Shown piece after piece: positions 20,960 through 31,499 of a DNA stretch of 42,815 nt. How positions within the stretch are numbered: the first letter of the stretch is position 1; every line of letters starts with the position of its first letter. The DNA comes from Helochares maculicollis (lineage: Eukaryota; Arthropoda; Insecta; Coleoptera; Hydrophilidae), in assembly GCA_033557835.1 (NCBI GenBank), contig JAWQRO010000330.1, positions 1 to 42,815 of the forward strand, written 5' to 3'. Position numbers and translations under genes: made by a program. The notes under the pieces were generated by a model. That model made no database searches. It worked only from the letters and a program-made list of their open reading frames with translations, and was not told where the DNA came from.

Positions 20960-23067
20960 ATTGTTCCGAATCTAACCATGGCCAAAACAATTCTTTCTGC
21001 CATGATCCCAGCTCGCAACATTCTAATATTTCAAACGGTACCTTATCCACCAACGAAACATTTACCCTACAAGATGAACTATTTTCTCAGCTAGGAGAAT
21101 TGAAGCTCAAGATTTCAGAATGCCCAGGGGCACCTAATTGTAGCCCGTATTACCGAAAAACCCCTGGATACACGTTAGATCAACATGAACTCTTCATTGG
21201 AGGAATTTTGCCACAAATTAAGTTCATGCCCAAGGAGTTCAGGCATTATTTAAAGATGTTATTTCAGGGCTATCTTTACGAAGCGATATTTAATAGAAAG
21301 CATAAGCCAATTCCTTCTGCACCATATATGCCAAGTGCTCCTGTCTACTATCTAGATGAAGAAGAAATTTTTTATTACGGACTAATACCGTTACTGAATC
21401 TTCTAAATACTTATGAGCTATTAACGTTAAGAGTTTATATCTTGCAAAACCTATTTAGAATGCTAACATTTCTAGCGGAAGGAAGAAGTGCTGAGGAAAA
21501 CGCCATATTTCTTGAAATGTTTAGACCTGAGCCTCAGTTGCAAATTTTAGACATGACTACATTAAACCAAGATAGACGAGAGATAACTCCTTTTAAGTGC
21601 GATCTAATTACTCATCCAAGAAGCGGACCTCAATCTGTAGCTACAAATACTTCGTGCACTCAAAGTGTAAAACAAATGTCAAAACCGAGTGGCACCGACA
21701 GTTACTTTAAAGAAAAGACTATCAGTCAAAATATTTCGAAGCCCGGCACATCTTTCAGGCTAGATCCATCTGATGGGACATTAATTGCTCAAGAAGATAG
21801 TATTTATTCAATGTATATTCCTTCAATAACTTCAAATACTACAAGGAGAGAGCAAGAAATTATGCGGCTTGAGCCTGAAATTTGGGTATTGCTTACAGAT
21901 TCAAGTCAGGCAACCGCCCCACTCAGAAATAGCATTCTACAACTAATTGATAGGGAATTAGGAACGAATTTCAGTGAAATTTGCACTTTTCCAATATGCA
22001 TGGCCGATGCAACTGGTAGGGAAATACATTTAGATTGTGAAACAGGGTACATAGTGCTTACAGAAAAATCGATAGTTAAGAAACCCAAAAAACTACTTAA
22101 GATGGATCCTGTATCGAATTCTCCTGTAATCACTTTGCTGGATTATGAACCAGATGAGGACTTTGATTACGCTTTTACTGAAATCGAGAATGTTACCATA
22201 TCAAGAGAGGTTTTGAAGAAGGCCTCAGATGAGACTTTACATAACATAGTCGGCATCCATAAAAGTACGCAAAGTAACGACAGCATATCAAGTCAGAGTT
22301 TTGGATATCCATTCAATGCTAACTCTTTAGTGCGGGTTACTTTTCAAGATCAAGAAGAAGACTTCCTGTTGAATGACAACACACGGTATTCTGAAATTGC
22401 AAGAAATTTGAACGTAGATGAAAGGATTATCAGAGAAGCCGAGAAAATATTACTTGAAAGACGAAATGCACTAATGACAACATCTGGAACCATGACCATT
22501 TATCAGCATCCTCCAACTCCGTTTGAAAATAAATCAATTGAAGCAAATTTCAAACCTCGAACTTCTTGCACAGCACCAAAGTTTATGCAAAACTCTGCAA
22601 CGAGCACCTTGACGGCAGTGGTAGTTTCTAGTAAGCCTAATATATCAGCTTCATGTGAGAATAATGTACTAAGTGACAGCTCAATAGTAACTGCTAATTC
22701 TATTGATGATAGCAATTTAGCTAACGACAATAAGCTAATTGCAGCTTATACTAATTCTCTAATTCCTTACACAAATGAGAATGAAACTATTTCAACTACT
22801 TCTGTTCCAAATCCATATATTTGCCATATGCATCCGACCGCCAGAAGACATGAATTGCCAACAAGACAAGTCGTGTTAAGTCCAGTTGTTAAAAGAGTTA
22901 ACTTTGCAGATAACGTAGAGCCATCTCAAAGCTCCAGCACCACTAGCACAGAAAGCACTACCAGTGCAACTAATTCTAAAAGTTTCGTAAAGCTTTTAGA
23001 CTTTCTTCAGCATAGAGGAAAAAGGACTCCGCCTAAAGTGTGTAGAAATTTATGTACCCATCCATAA
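20896..23067 (+). CDS. DB5: paired BESS-like modules plus long unique C-terminal region
   Basis: 723 residues, intronless. The N-terminus is short with few Cys. Module 1 starts at Asp95 (DQHELFIGGILPQIK) and module 2 at Asp154 (DEEEIFYYGLIPLLN); the spacing of 59 is the shortest in the family. EENAIFLEMF follows the second module and is shared in form with DB6 (EENAQFLKSF), pairing these two genes. Unlike other members, the C-terminal part is not simple sequence. Residues about 316-392 (from EPEIWVLLTDS to TGYIVLT) and about 476-527 (LVRVTFQDQEEDFLL and a helix with RNLNVDERIIREAEKIL) look like folded segments. I do not recognise them. Only 145 bp separate this gene from DB4. AATAAA at 23106-23111. 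Confidence 0.87.
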   Translation: MSGAWHQNSYPNRQDKCTSPLNCSESNHGQNNSFCHDPSSQHSNISNGTLSTNETFTLQDELFSQLGELKLKISECPGAPNCSPYYRKTPGYTLDQHELFIGGILPQIKFMPKEFRHYLKMLFQGYLYEAIFNRKHKPIPSAPYMPSAPVYYLDEEEIFYYGLIPLLNLLNTYELLTLRVYILQNLFRMLTFLAEGRSAEENAIFLEMFRPEPQLQILDMTTLNQDRREITPFKCDLITHPRSGPQSVATNTSCTQSVKQMSKPSGTDSYFKEKTISQNISKPGTSFRLDPSDGTLIAQEDSIYSMYIPSITSNTTRREQEIMRLEPEIWVLLTDSSQATAPLRNSILQLIDRELGTNFSEICTFPICMADATGREIHLDCETGYIVLTEKSIVKKPKKLLKMDPVSNSPVITLLDYEPDEDFDYAFTEIENVTISREVLKKASDETLHNIVGIHKSTQSNDSISSQSFGYPFNANSLVRVTFQDQEEDFLLNDNTRYSEIARNLNVDERIIREAEKILLERRNALMTTSGTMTIYQHPPTPFENKSIEANFKPRTSCTAPKFMQNSATSTLTAVVVSSKPNISASCENNVLSDSSIVTANSIDDSNLANDNKLIAAYTNSLIPYTNENETISTTSVPNPYICHMHPTARRHELPTRQVVLSPVVKRVNFADNVEPSQSSSTTSTESTTSATNSKSFVKLLDFLQHRGKRTPPKVCRNLCTHP

Positions 23068-23279
23068 TAAATTTTAATGTAAATCATAGCACTTTTGTTC
23101 ATGGAAATAAAAATCAGTATATTTTAATTATGTAACAATAATTTTCATTTTAAAATAAGTCTTTTAAAACCAGTCGATAACCTATACAAAAATAGATTTT
23201 TGGCTAGTAAATAAGTTTTGATAAGCAAAATCGACAACATATATTTATATTGATCAAAAAAATAAGAGATTTTGTTTCA

Positions 23280-23830
23280 ACAATCTAGTGCATAAAATGT
23301 ATTAAATACGTGATTTCTGCATAATTTCTTCGCGATCTGGGTATTTTCTTAGTACTACTTCAGGATTATAACGCATAATTTTAAGGTAATAATTCTTATT
23401 GACTATATGACCATTTAGCAAGAACTCGTGACGGACTATACAATTATTATTGAAAAAGCGGTGAATAAAACATTAAGATTTGACCGAACTTAGCGTATTT
23501 TTTTCGGTCTTGGCCCTTCTGTCCACTTCTATTGGTATCATTCATCTTTTAATTTTGACCTAAGATAACTATATACCTAAGTTGTTTCGTTTGAGCAAAT
23601 CTGGATAGTCGTTGATGTCATTTAATAGCTCCTAGCCAATGCTCATGCAAGGGGTTCTTGTTCATTATTTCAATACATCAATTTCATCCATTGTCAGCAT
23701 ACTGGGACGTCCATGGCAGGCGTCGTCATTAACATCTTCTTGGCCGATTCTTCAATTTGTACCGCTTATAAACATCATTTTGCTCTAAGTAGTCTTGCCA
23801 AATGAAACAGACAACATTTCAACTTAGGAC
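23280..23830 (-). mobile_element. Mariner/Tc1-superfamily transposase relic with an internal deletion
   Basis: On the - strand, an N-terminal-type fragment (DDACHGRPSMLTMDE, about 23727-23683) is followed after stops by a C-terminal-type fragment containing EFLLNGHIVNKNYYLKIMR (about 23430-23370). These match the linker and post-catalytic parts of mariner-like transposases, in the right order but with the central part largely missing. No inverted repeats were identified. The sequence is unrelated at base level to the 2353-3483 element. Confidence 0.65.
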
Positions 23831-24327
23831 ATTTTATTTTTCACACAAAATTCTACTTGTTTTTGCGCAAACCTCTTTCCTAAAATAAAAAAACATCACT
23901 ATAAATTTGTAGAGTTCTTTTAATATACAATATTGTGAACAGATTCTATTAAGTTCTGCAGCTCATCACAGTTAAGTTTTACTTTTGTTTATTCTGACTT
24001 ATTTTTAGTTCCACTGTGTGCCGTCCAAAGATATTGATAGACGAAGTCACTATGGATGAATTTTCCTGCACTGAATATCTACTAACGAACTCAACAAAAT
24101 ATGGAGGTCGTTGACAAACTAGTAGATAGATTTAAAAGATTAATTTAAACGTTAATAGAATATCTCAATCCTCACCTGAAATTATATTAATATAAAGAAT
24201 TATTTTATTCAACTAGGTATCGATATCCAATGTGTACGAACAAATAAATGTTCGTGTAATATAAAGAAAATATGAAATGACTGAGTCATTAAGCAAATTT
24301 TCTGTCACCGTGTTTTGAAAAATTGAC

Positions 24328-25884
24328 ATGTGCTGGAACAATGAGATAAACCCAGAGGAAATTCGAAACTTAATAAAAAAACTACAGCAATTAGAAAAAC
24401 AAGTTCCTGGCTCTGCTTGTTGCCAAAGTAGCTGCGCGAGACCCTTTCCCTGCTGTGGAGTCATAACAGCAACAAGTTGCAACAACAATTATGTACACAC
24501 CCAATACGATAGTGACGAAAAGTTCATTCAAAGCATCTTGTCGCCTATCAAAAATTTTCCTTTAGATTACAGAAACATAATTCGTGTCTTGTACCAACAA
24601 ATATTATTTAAAGCCCTTTACAGAGATAAGAAGAATCCCTACTCAATTTTTGATAAGTTTGTGCCTTCCAAACCACTACAAAACCTAGACCAAGAAGATG
24701 TTTACTTTTATAGTTTAATACCCCCCATGAAAAGATTGCGTCCAAAAGAAGTGTTGACAGTTCGAGAAGAATTCTTAAAACTGCTCTGCTTAATTGCAGT
24801 TCAGCTAGACAACAGTTCTGGTCCTGAAGAAAACGCTCAATTTTTAAAATCTTTTACACTTGATGACGAATTTGTAGAAGCTCAAGAAAAATTTAAATCT
24901 AAAATTGATAAGCCACTACAAGATATTTCAACAAACAAAACAACTTCCAATGCATCGTCTAGCCAGTCTTTTAGACTAAATGATGAGTCTGGTGAATTAA
25001 TTAAACCTGCTAATATTGGAAAATCTTCACAAGAAGTTATTGGGCCATTCCAAGATGATCATAGCAGTAAATCCTCTACTTCTGCAGATAAAAGTATTAA
25101 TGATATCAAAAAACTAGAAACTATTCCAGAAGATGTTGGACCATTCGATGATTACTCAGATAAAAATAATTTTTCAAAATCTAGAACTCAACAACCTGTT
25201 GTTCCAATCAGAGGAGCAAGTAGAAGTCGGTCATTTATGAGATCCACAATTGAAAAATCGGATTCATCAGTTCTGTATCCCGAAACATCGCATTCAATTT
25301 CATTATCAATAACAAAAACCGATTCTAAGCCATCCCTTTCTGGAAATTTTTCATATCCACGTAATTCTTCTAGACTATCCAACGCTAAGTCAACCTCTCC
25401 AAGACCATTATCACATAACTCTTCTAAATCATTGTTTGCCAAGTCGCAATCTTCAAAACCCTTATTTTCTCACGATAGTCAGTCCAGTACCCAATCATCA
25501 TTTCCGGCGCAGTCTGCTCCTAAAAGTTCGACAGAAAATGAAGCACAAGAAAATTCTGCTTCTGGTACTTCAATAAATATTGTTGTTAGTCTACATTCAG
25601 TAGACGAAGGTAAACGTAAAATGAAATCAAATACCCAAGATAATCTACATCGTTCTAGAACATCTAATAAAAAGTCATTAAGTAAAACAGCAAGCCTCAA
25701 TTCGAAGGAGTTCTCTAAGTCAACTATTTCAGGAAATCAGTCGCAAATAACAGACATATTCCCATTTACAGAAAGTGATGATGACTCTTCCAGTGTAATA
25801 ACCGTAGATCTAGTAGTTGATGATGATTATAAAAGGAAAACAAGTGGTTTTCCTGCAGAAAACAGAAGAATGTCTCCTTATTGA
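24328..25884 (+). CDS. DB6: paired BESS-like modules with long Ser-rich tail
   Basis: 518 residues, intronless. The N-terminal helix (6-28, EEIRNLIKKLQQLEKQ) precedes a compact Cys patch. Module 1 begins at about Asp61 (DSDEKFIQSILSPIKNF) and module 2 at Asp121 (DQEDVYFYSLIPPMKRL), joined by the linker VPSKPLQ. EENAQFLKSF after the modules is the mark shared with DB5. Residues 200-518 are a low-complexity Ser, Lys, Thr and Asp tail with many possible phosphorylation sites. Two AATAAA signals lie just past the stop (25885-25890 and 25901-25906). Upstream, only a near-miss of the CNAAATT element (GCAAATTTTC) is present. Confidence 0.88.
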   Translation: MCWNNEINPEEIRNLIKKLQQLEKQVPGSACCQSSCARPFPCCGVITATSCNNNYVHTQYDSDEKFIQSILSPIKNFPLDYRNIIRVLYQQILFKALYRDKKNPYSIFDKFVPSKPLQNLDQEDVYFYSLIPPMKRLRPKEVLTVREEFLKLLCLIAVQLDNSSGPEENAQFLKSFTLDDEFVEAQEKFKSKIDKPLQDISTNKTTSNASSSQSFRLNDESGELIKPANIGKSSQEVIGPFQDDHSSKSSTSADKSINDIKKLETIPEDVGPFDDYSDKNNFSKSRTQQPVVPIRGASRSRSFMRSTIEKSDSSVLYPETSHSISLSITKTDSKPSLSGNFSYPRNSSRLSNAKSTSPRPLSHNSSKSLFAKSQSSKPLFSHDSQSSTQSSFPAQSAPKSSTENEAQENSASGTSINIVVSLHSVDEGKRKMKSNTQDNLHRSRTSNKKSLSKTASLNSKEFSKSTISGNQSQITDIFPFTESDDDSSSVITVDLVVDDDYKRKTSGFPAENRRMSPY

Positions 25885-25906
25885 AATAAATAATTCATAA
25901 AATAAA

Positions 25907-26399
25907 TACAAGCAAAATCTTTATTGGCCTTCTTGAAAGAAGTTGCTAAAAATTAATTTAAAAAATATTTGTAATGTCCTGGTCTGAAACGGCAACCATG
26001 CATTTTTTAAAACACTCCTTGGCCTTGTACACTTTATTATTTCCATATTGTACAAGGATTTTTATGTACATAAGCATTATGCGCAAATGTTATAGACTCA
26101 ATTATCCAAGTGCAAACATGGAATCTACAAAATGAGTCAATATCCTCCAGTATTTTTCTCAGATCTGAAAAATGAAAATGAAGAGCATAGAAAAAGTCAT
26201 TTTATGTGCTTGAACTCGCAAACATGAGAAATCGAAATATATATTATAAATATTAACCAAACTTAAAATTAATTTTTCGTCTACGACTTAATAACGCTTC
26301 ACCAAAATTTAAACAAGCAGTTTAAAAGCATACTAATTATATACTCTGTACCTACAGTCAAAAAATTACCAGCTCATTCTAGAAATTTGGTGAAGTATC
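25907..26399. other. Intergenic stretch after DB6
   Basis: No gene recognised. It leads into the RTE-like remnant; the 5' boundary of that remnant is not visible. Confidence 0.45.
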
Positions 26400-27830
26400 G
26401 AAGATACGAAAAGAACTGTCCTGAGAGATTAACCTGCAAAGAATACATATAGCAGAAAGCAAATTAAATTAAATTGTTGAGGGTAAATGAAATTCATGTA
26501 CAATATCCAATTGAAAACAAAAATAGCTACAAAATACTAATCAAAAGCTATTTGTAAGACGTAAACAAACAGTATCAATAATCGAAAGCAACGCTCATAA
26601 CATTACTGAGGATCAATACTGAAATATGTCGCCAATTTCTACAAAAAGCTCTATACACCACTACAAAAGGGCAGACTCTTTATTTAAATCAGAAGTTTTA
26701 GCTGCTGAAATAGAATTGCTGTAACAAAACATGAAAAATGACAGCCAACATACGCTTATTAATAAGCAGTCAAACACACGCTTGCGTGGTAAAGCTACGA
26801 TAGTACTAATCGATAAGGCAAGTAACTGAAAAGACATCACAATTTACAGACCTTGCTGTAAATAGTAAATAAAATTATTCTTACACGCCTACAACTCGCT
26901 CTGGATCCTACGCAGCTCATTCAATAAGCGAGTTTTCGAAGTAGGTTTAGTACCATGGAACAAATTCAAACTGAAATAATCAGCAGAACATAAGAGCATG
27001 CTCTGGCATTATCAGTAGCTTTCAAACTTCTGAAAAGCCTTTAACTCAATCCTTCATGTAGCAGTAATGGAAGCTCTTACAATGTAAACGAAGCTTACAA
27101 CTAGGTAGCTAGCAGATAGAAGTGGAACTCCATGAACTAGCTAGGGAGTTCTAAACAGCAATAAGTATACCTCAAGAATAATAAATCTCTCTTAAGCTTT
27201 TCACGGAAATTATAAAGTATGTCTTCAAGAGATTACACTAAAAAACTATTAGCTAAAGTTCTTATAACGAATAGTCCAAATAAATTCCATTTCCTTAATT
27301 ATGAACGCCATTGTAAATGGCAAAATATTCAATCAAATTGACGGTTTCGTTTACATAGGTCAGGATCTCTGCTTCCACAAATAAACAGAACATACAAATT
27401 GGCTTGGAAAATACTTATTTGAAAGTAATTACGCATCATTTAAATTCAAAATGCCTCTCTATCTAACAAACGTTAGATCTTTGATCAACGTGTATTTCCA
27501 GAACAAACATATGACTGCAGTCATTAGGCTGAAGTCTTTCACTGCCCAAAAAAGCATAGTATAGCGAGGTTGGGAAAAAACTAATGGAAAAGAGAAAAAA
27601 CTAATGTGACTGACATAATTAACACTCTAAAATTACTAAAATAGCAATGGGCTGGACACATCGCACGAACAACTGATGGTAGATGGACCACAAAATTAAT
27701 CAAATGATACCCAAAAGTCACAAACTGACTTAAAAAACGCAATGGAAGCGGGACAAAAGAAAGATCACGGGAACAAATTGATTAAAAATAGCAAACATAT
27801 GGAAAGATTCGCCAGACAATACTTAGTAAA
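26400..27830 (+). mobile_element. RTE-like LINE reverse-transcriptase remnant
   Basis: Across shifting + frames with many stops, pieces of an RTE-type non-LTR reverse transcriptase occur in the proper order. They are YVANFYKKLYT (about 26625), KAFNSILHVAVMEALT (27034-27081, the strand-helix before the first catalytic block), LKLFTEIIKYVFKRL (about 27191-27235), VNGKIFNQIDGFVYIGQ (about 27315-27365), an FDQ segment (about 27480) and QWAGHIARTTDGRW (27644-27685), the typical 3'-terminal motif. The copy is inactive, and no endonuclease part, 3' tail or target duplication was identified. Confidence 0.75.
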
Positions 27831-28095
27831 ATAAAAATAAATGTCACCGTGAATCACACGTTCACATTAAAATACCAATAACTTTCCTTTAGAGGCAACA
27901 AGACCTAAGATACTAACAAGTAGATATCTTGTACCGCATAAAATAATACAAGAAAGGTTTGTTTTCATCATCACACAAGTTATTATTTCGTTAATTTGTA
28001 TAAATTATAAAAAAAAGAAGAAATTTCAAATTATAGCGTCAAATAAAACTTAAGACAAAACCAAAAAATAAAATTATACGTGTTACTTTAATATA

Positions 28096-28833
28096 ATGTG
28101 TTGTAGAAATAATCTAAATGGCACAATAGAAGAACTTTTACAGAGAGAACGAGTACCTTGCCACAGACCGCCATGTCCGAACCAACAGATGGTAGGCCTT
28201 CCATCATGCATGAGAGATTTTTCGGTTTGCGAACGGATGCCACAATGCAGAACAGGAACTTGCTGTCCTGGTCACGTTTGCAATGATTTCGATGAATCTT
28301 TCATGGATAGTATAATATCCAACATAAAGCCAATGGAGAAAAAAGATAAACTACATCTGAGGATTCTTTTTCAAGACTCTCTTTACAATATAATGTATGA
28401 AACTTCTAAAAAAAAAGAATGCATGCCTGGAACTAAATATATACCATCCAAACCAGTTCAAGCAATGGATGACGATGAAATCTTCTTCTTAGGATTAATA
28501 CCAATATTAAAACAGCTATCGGCTCAGCAAAGTTTACAAGCGAGGATACAATTTACACAGCATTTACATAATAAAATGGAAGAAATTGCTCAACGGAGAA
28601 AAGAAGATATTGCAACCCCATCTCAAGCAGTAGAATCTAGTGAATTTGTGGCAATAAAGTCTGCAAGCGTACCAACGATAGATACAATCGGTGATGCATC
28701 ATCAATTGCTCAAGGAAGTGTTTCTGATTCCGAAATGTTTGCTAGCAGCAAAGGATCGAATATTAAAGGATACCCAAGCTCAATATCAGGCTACGAAAAT
28801 GTTAATCGTGAAGATGATGATGAAATGGAATAA
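28096..28833 (+). CDS. DB7: short protein with paired BESS-like modules
   Basis: 245 residues, intronless, and the last gene of the first + block. The N-terminus has a short helix (GTIEELLQRER) and a modest Cys/Pro patch. Module 1 begins near Asp64 (DFDESFMDSIISNIK) and module 2 at Asp125 (DDDEIFFLGLIPIL), with the linker IPSKPVQAM. The remaining 80 residues are Ser-rich and end in an acidic run (EDDDEME). An AATAAA overlaps the stop and another lies at 28836-28841. The gene is convergent with DB8, 246 bp away. Confidence 0.88.
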   Translation: MCCRNNLNGTIEELLQRERVPCHRPPCPNQQMVGLPSCMRDFSVCERMPQCRTGTCCPGHVCNDFDESFMDSIISNIKPMEKKDKLHLRILFQDSLYNIMYETSKKKECMPGTKYIPSKPVQAMDDDEIFFLGLIPILKQLSAQQSLQARIQFTQHLHNKMEEIAQRRKEDIATPSQAVESSEFVAIKSASVPTIDTIGDASSIAQGSVSDSEMFASSKGSNIKGYPSSISGYENVNREDDDEME

Positions 28834-29079
28834 AAAATAAACATTATTTCAAATAAACTGATTATTTCTCTATAGAAAACTAAACCTAAATTGACGCTAT
28901 TACGGCTAAACTATTTTCACTCACACTAGGTACTGCAGACAGATTTAAAGCGCTTCGATGCCGAATACTATGGTGAATCCAGACTGGGCGGACTGGCAAT
29001 TTCAGCATCATATAGTCCTCTTTTATTTAAAGTTTTCACATACTATTTTCTTCTTTCTTTAATGCAATTGTGTTGGTTT

Positions 29080-29829
29080 TCAAGAACTATCTGGTTCGAT
29101 ATACACATCTTGCAAATCATCGAAGAACCTTTTCCGCAAAACTAAACTTTTCTCCGGGGATAATTTTCTTAGGTGGGGAATAAGCCCCCAGAAGAATTTT
29201 TCATCGTCGTCTTGAAGTTGGACTGGTTTAGAGGGAGTGTAAGAAAGGAAAAAAGGTGGACATTGATTATTTCCAGTCTCCTTCAGCATTTCGTAAATGG
29301 CCGTTTGGCATAAAATCCTCAATTTCATCTGCTTTAGTTTACTCATGCATCTTATAAATGGCATCATGCTTTCTATAAACTTTTCTTCTTCGTCCAAGTA
29401 CGGCTCACATTCAACAGGTGTGTATGGGGTACTAGGTGAAGATGATTTCATAACATCGAAAGATGAAGAAGGATTGACATGCATAGGAGCTGAAGAACTG
29501 ATCGGTATAGTAGAAATAGGATTCATCGGAAGAGGGCCTGCATTGACCGGCATACTTGGAGGATAGCAAGGTTTAGCGCCAAAAGGTGGAGCTGATGATT
29601 GGCAAAAAACAGGAAACTGTTGGCATGATGGATACGTTTGGAGTTGGCTCAGACTTGATGGGTATAGGTTTTGACGACCTGCAAATTTTTCTACATCTCT
29701 ACATACTTGCACGTCGGGTTCTTCGTTTAAATAATAAATATACTTTTGGTTAGGAGATTGGTTGGCTCCTTGGGTGATTAGCTGCGCAAATGCCTTTTGT
29801 AAATCTCCATAACTTACGGAACTATCCAT
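29080..29829 (-). CDS. DB8: paired BESS-like protein with N-terminal LQ-helix motif
   Basis: 249 residues, intronless. The N-terminal module YGDLQKAFAQLITQ with KYIYYLNEE (6-37) aligns with DB16 (YGSLQRRFADLITQ, KFILYVSEE) and DB15. A Pro/Ser/Met spacer follows. Module 1 starts at Asp146 (DEEEKFIESMMPFIR) and module 2 at Asp207 (DDDEKFFWGLIPHLRKL); the protein ends soon after. Its kinship is thus with the distal right-hand + genes, although it lies about 10 kb from them in the opposite orientation, which implies an inversion or a transposed duplicate. A - strand AATAAA is at 29022-29027. Confidence 0.9.
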   Translation of the reverse strand: MDSSVSYGDLQKAFAQLITQGANQSPNQKYIYYLNEEPDVQVCRDVEKFAGRQNLYPSSLSQLQTYPSCQQFPVFCQSSAPPFGAKPCYPPSMPVNAGPLPMNPISTIPISSSAPMHVNPSSSFDVMKSSSPSTPYTPVECEPYLDEEEKFIESMMPFIRCMSKLKQMKLRILCQTAIYEMLKETGNNQCPPFFLSYTPSKPVQLQDDDEKFFWGLIPHLRKLSPEKSLVLRKRFFDDLQDVYIEPDSS

Positions 29830-30553
29830 CGTTTTAATACTTGACTATTGTGGGATTGTGAAATATGTGCTGAAAATTTTGTTTATAGTTGTCAACAATT
29901 CTTATTATTAGTTTGAAGTTTTTGAATTTTTATTTTCGGAAGGAGGCAACTTCAGATTTAAGATTACACCATGTTGATGCACAACATGAGCATTATTCTT
30001 TGAATGAAAAAGTAACCCAGAAGAGAATTACTGAATACAAAACATAAAACGCAGCTCCATCAAAAGGTCGTTGACTATTTAGTTCTTCTACGGATTTATT
30101 TATTTATTATAAAATTAATTATATGCATTTACAAGGATTTGAAAAATGTTTAAGTAAAAGTTGTTATTTTATAAAATTCATATATACAGTGAATTACCAG
30201 TTATATAAAAAATTAATGGGCATGATTTAATTTACAGGTTTTTAACGATTCTAGAGCGGAGCAATAGTATGTATTATATTTCTCGATTTTTCACTAAAAA
30301 ATCAGTATCAGGGTAGAGATCATCAATTTATGTTGGTGTTATAGGGCAGCAATCTGATTAAACAATTTTTATTTGGTGCAGAATAAATTCTTGGGCATAT
30401 AATGGTAATAAATACCAAAAATTGGTATAAAAATTGCTTCTATAAACAGCTAATTGAAAAGAACTTAATCAACAGATTAGCTGTAAGTATCCTGTATGTT
30501 ACGTTTTGGCTTTCACGACAGCAACCCTTATTTTTGTCATATATAGAGCACCA
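29830..30553. other. Intergenic stretch between DB8 and DB9
   Basis: Holds the DB8 leader and AT-rich sequence. No further gene was seen. Confidence 0.6.
29875..29881 (-). promoter_or_regulatory. CNAAATT element before DB8
   Basis: CAAAATT (extended CAAAATTTT) on the - strand, 45 bases upstream of the ATG. Confidence 0.45.
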
Positions 30554-31345
30554 TTATGGCCAACAAAATTTTGCGCAACAGCCCTTAAGTCCAGTCGATG
30601 ACTTGGAATACAGCTCAGGAGAACTTTTTACCGACTTGGTCGAAGAAACATTTTGTAAGCTATGCATTTCCTGTTCTTTTGCCGACTTTCTGAATTCTAT
30701 GTGCGATGAAGGTGTGTTACTATCATGAAGTGATTTAGCGGAAATAGTAGTTGAACTTGCAGGATGATTATCTTCTACTTGAAGAGAACTCTTCTCCAAG
30801 CTATTTGATGCTTGTGGCTCATCCATTTCATTCTGATTTTCGGCATATAAATGAAGCAATTTCTCAAAAAACTTATATCGTAAAGCTAATCGTTTATCAG
30901 GATCAAGAGTTTTTATATGTGGTATTAGACCTCGAAAAAAAGTTTCGTGTTCATCTTGGTTGCATCTTGGTCTTGTTGATCGATAGGGAGGCCATTTTAT
31001 AATGATATCATCTGATGTGTTGTGCTGGTACATCAGTTTGTATAAACATTTTTGAAAGGCAATGCGCAGTTCCATCACTTTTAAAATAGACAACGCTCTA
31101 ATGAAGGGCAGCATGCTGTCTATAAAGCTTTCTTCATCATCAGAATTATTTACTAAGCCCCAAAATGGTCTTATGTGACAACAGGTTTGATAAGTTGAAA
31201 TGTTGGTAGTGCAAGTATTTACTTGTGGACCATTGCTTATCTCCTTAGGTGTGTTTATTTCATTTACTGTTATCTCTTGTTGTGTGCTATTTCTTTTATT
31301 CTTCCCTTTGCTCATACTAAATGAATTTTTATTTGGTTTTGACAT
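30554..31345 (-). CDS. DB9: paired BESS-like protein
   Basis: 263 residues, intronless. A basic Ser/Asn/Lys start with a few Cys leads to module 1 at Asp69 (DDEESFIDSMLPFIR). Module 2 is at Asp131 (DEHETFFRGLIPHIKTL). The linker is YRSTRP rather than the usual Pro-Ser-Lys-Pro. The MELRIAFQK run, the LMY helix end and the HIKTLDPDKRL run in module 2 are shared almost exactly with DB10, making a clear sister pair. The Ser-rich tail ends in a small Cys cluster (CCAKFCWP). Confidence 0.88.
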   Translation of the reverse strand: MSKPNKNSFSMSKGKNKRNSTQQEITVNEINTPKEISNGPQVNTCTTNISTYQTCCHIRPFWGLVNNSDDEESFIDSMLPFIRALSILKVMELRIAFQKCLYKLMYQHNTSDDIIIKWPPYRSTRPRCNQDEHETFFRGLIPHIKTLDPDKRLALRYKFFEKLLHLYAENQNEMDEPQASNSLEKSSLQVEDNHPASSTTISAKSLHDSNTPSSHIEFRKSAKEQEMHSLQNVSSTKSVKSSPELYSKSSTGLKGCCAKFCWP

Positions 31346-31354
31346 TTGACTAAA

Positions 31355-31361
31355 AATTTTG
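31355..31361 (-). promoter_or_regulatory. CNAAATT element before DB9
   Basis: CAAAATT within GTCAAAATTTT on the - strand, 9 bases upstream of the ATG. Confidence 0.45.
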
Positions 31362-31499
31362 ACATGATTAGCTACAAAAGTTTTTCTTAATACTCTTATA
31401 TAAAATGGAGTTTGGCTAAAGGTCTACTTAGCAATTACTTCTTTTAGTTTTCCTCTATGAATGAAATTGATGACATTGATTAACGTAATGATGTATTTA

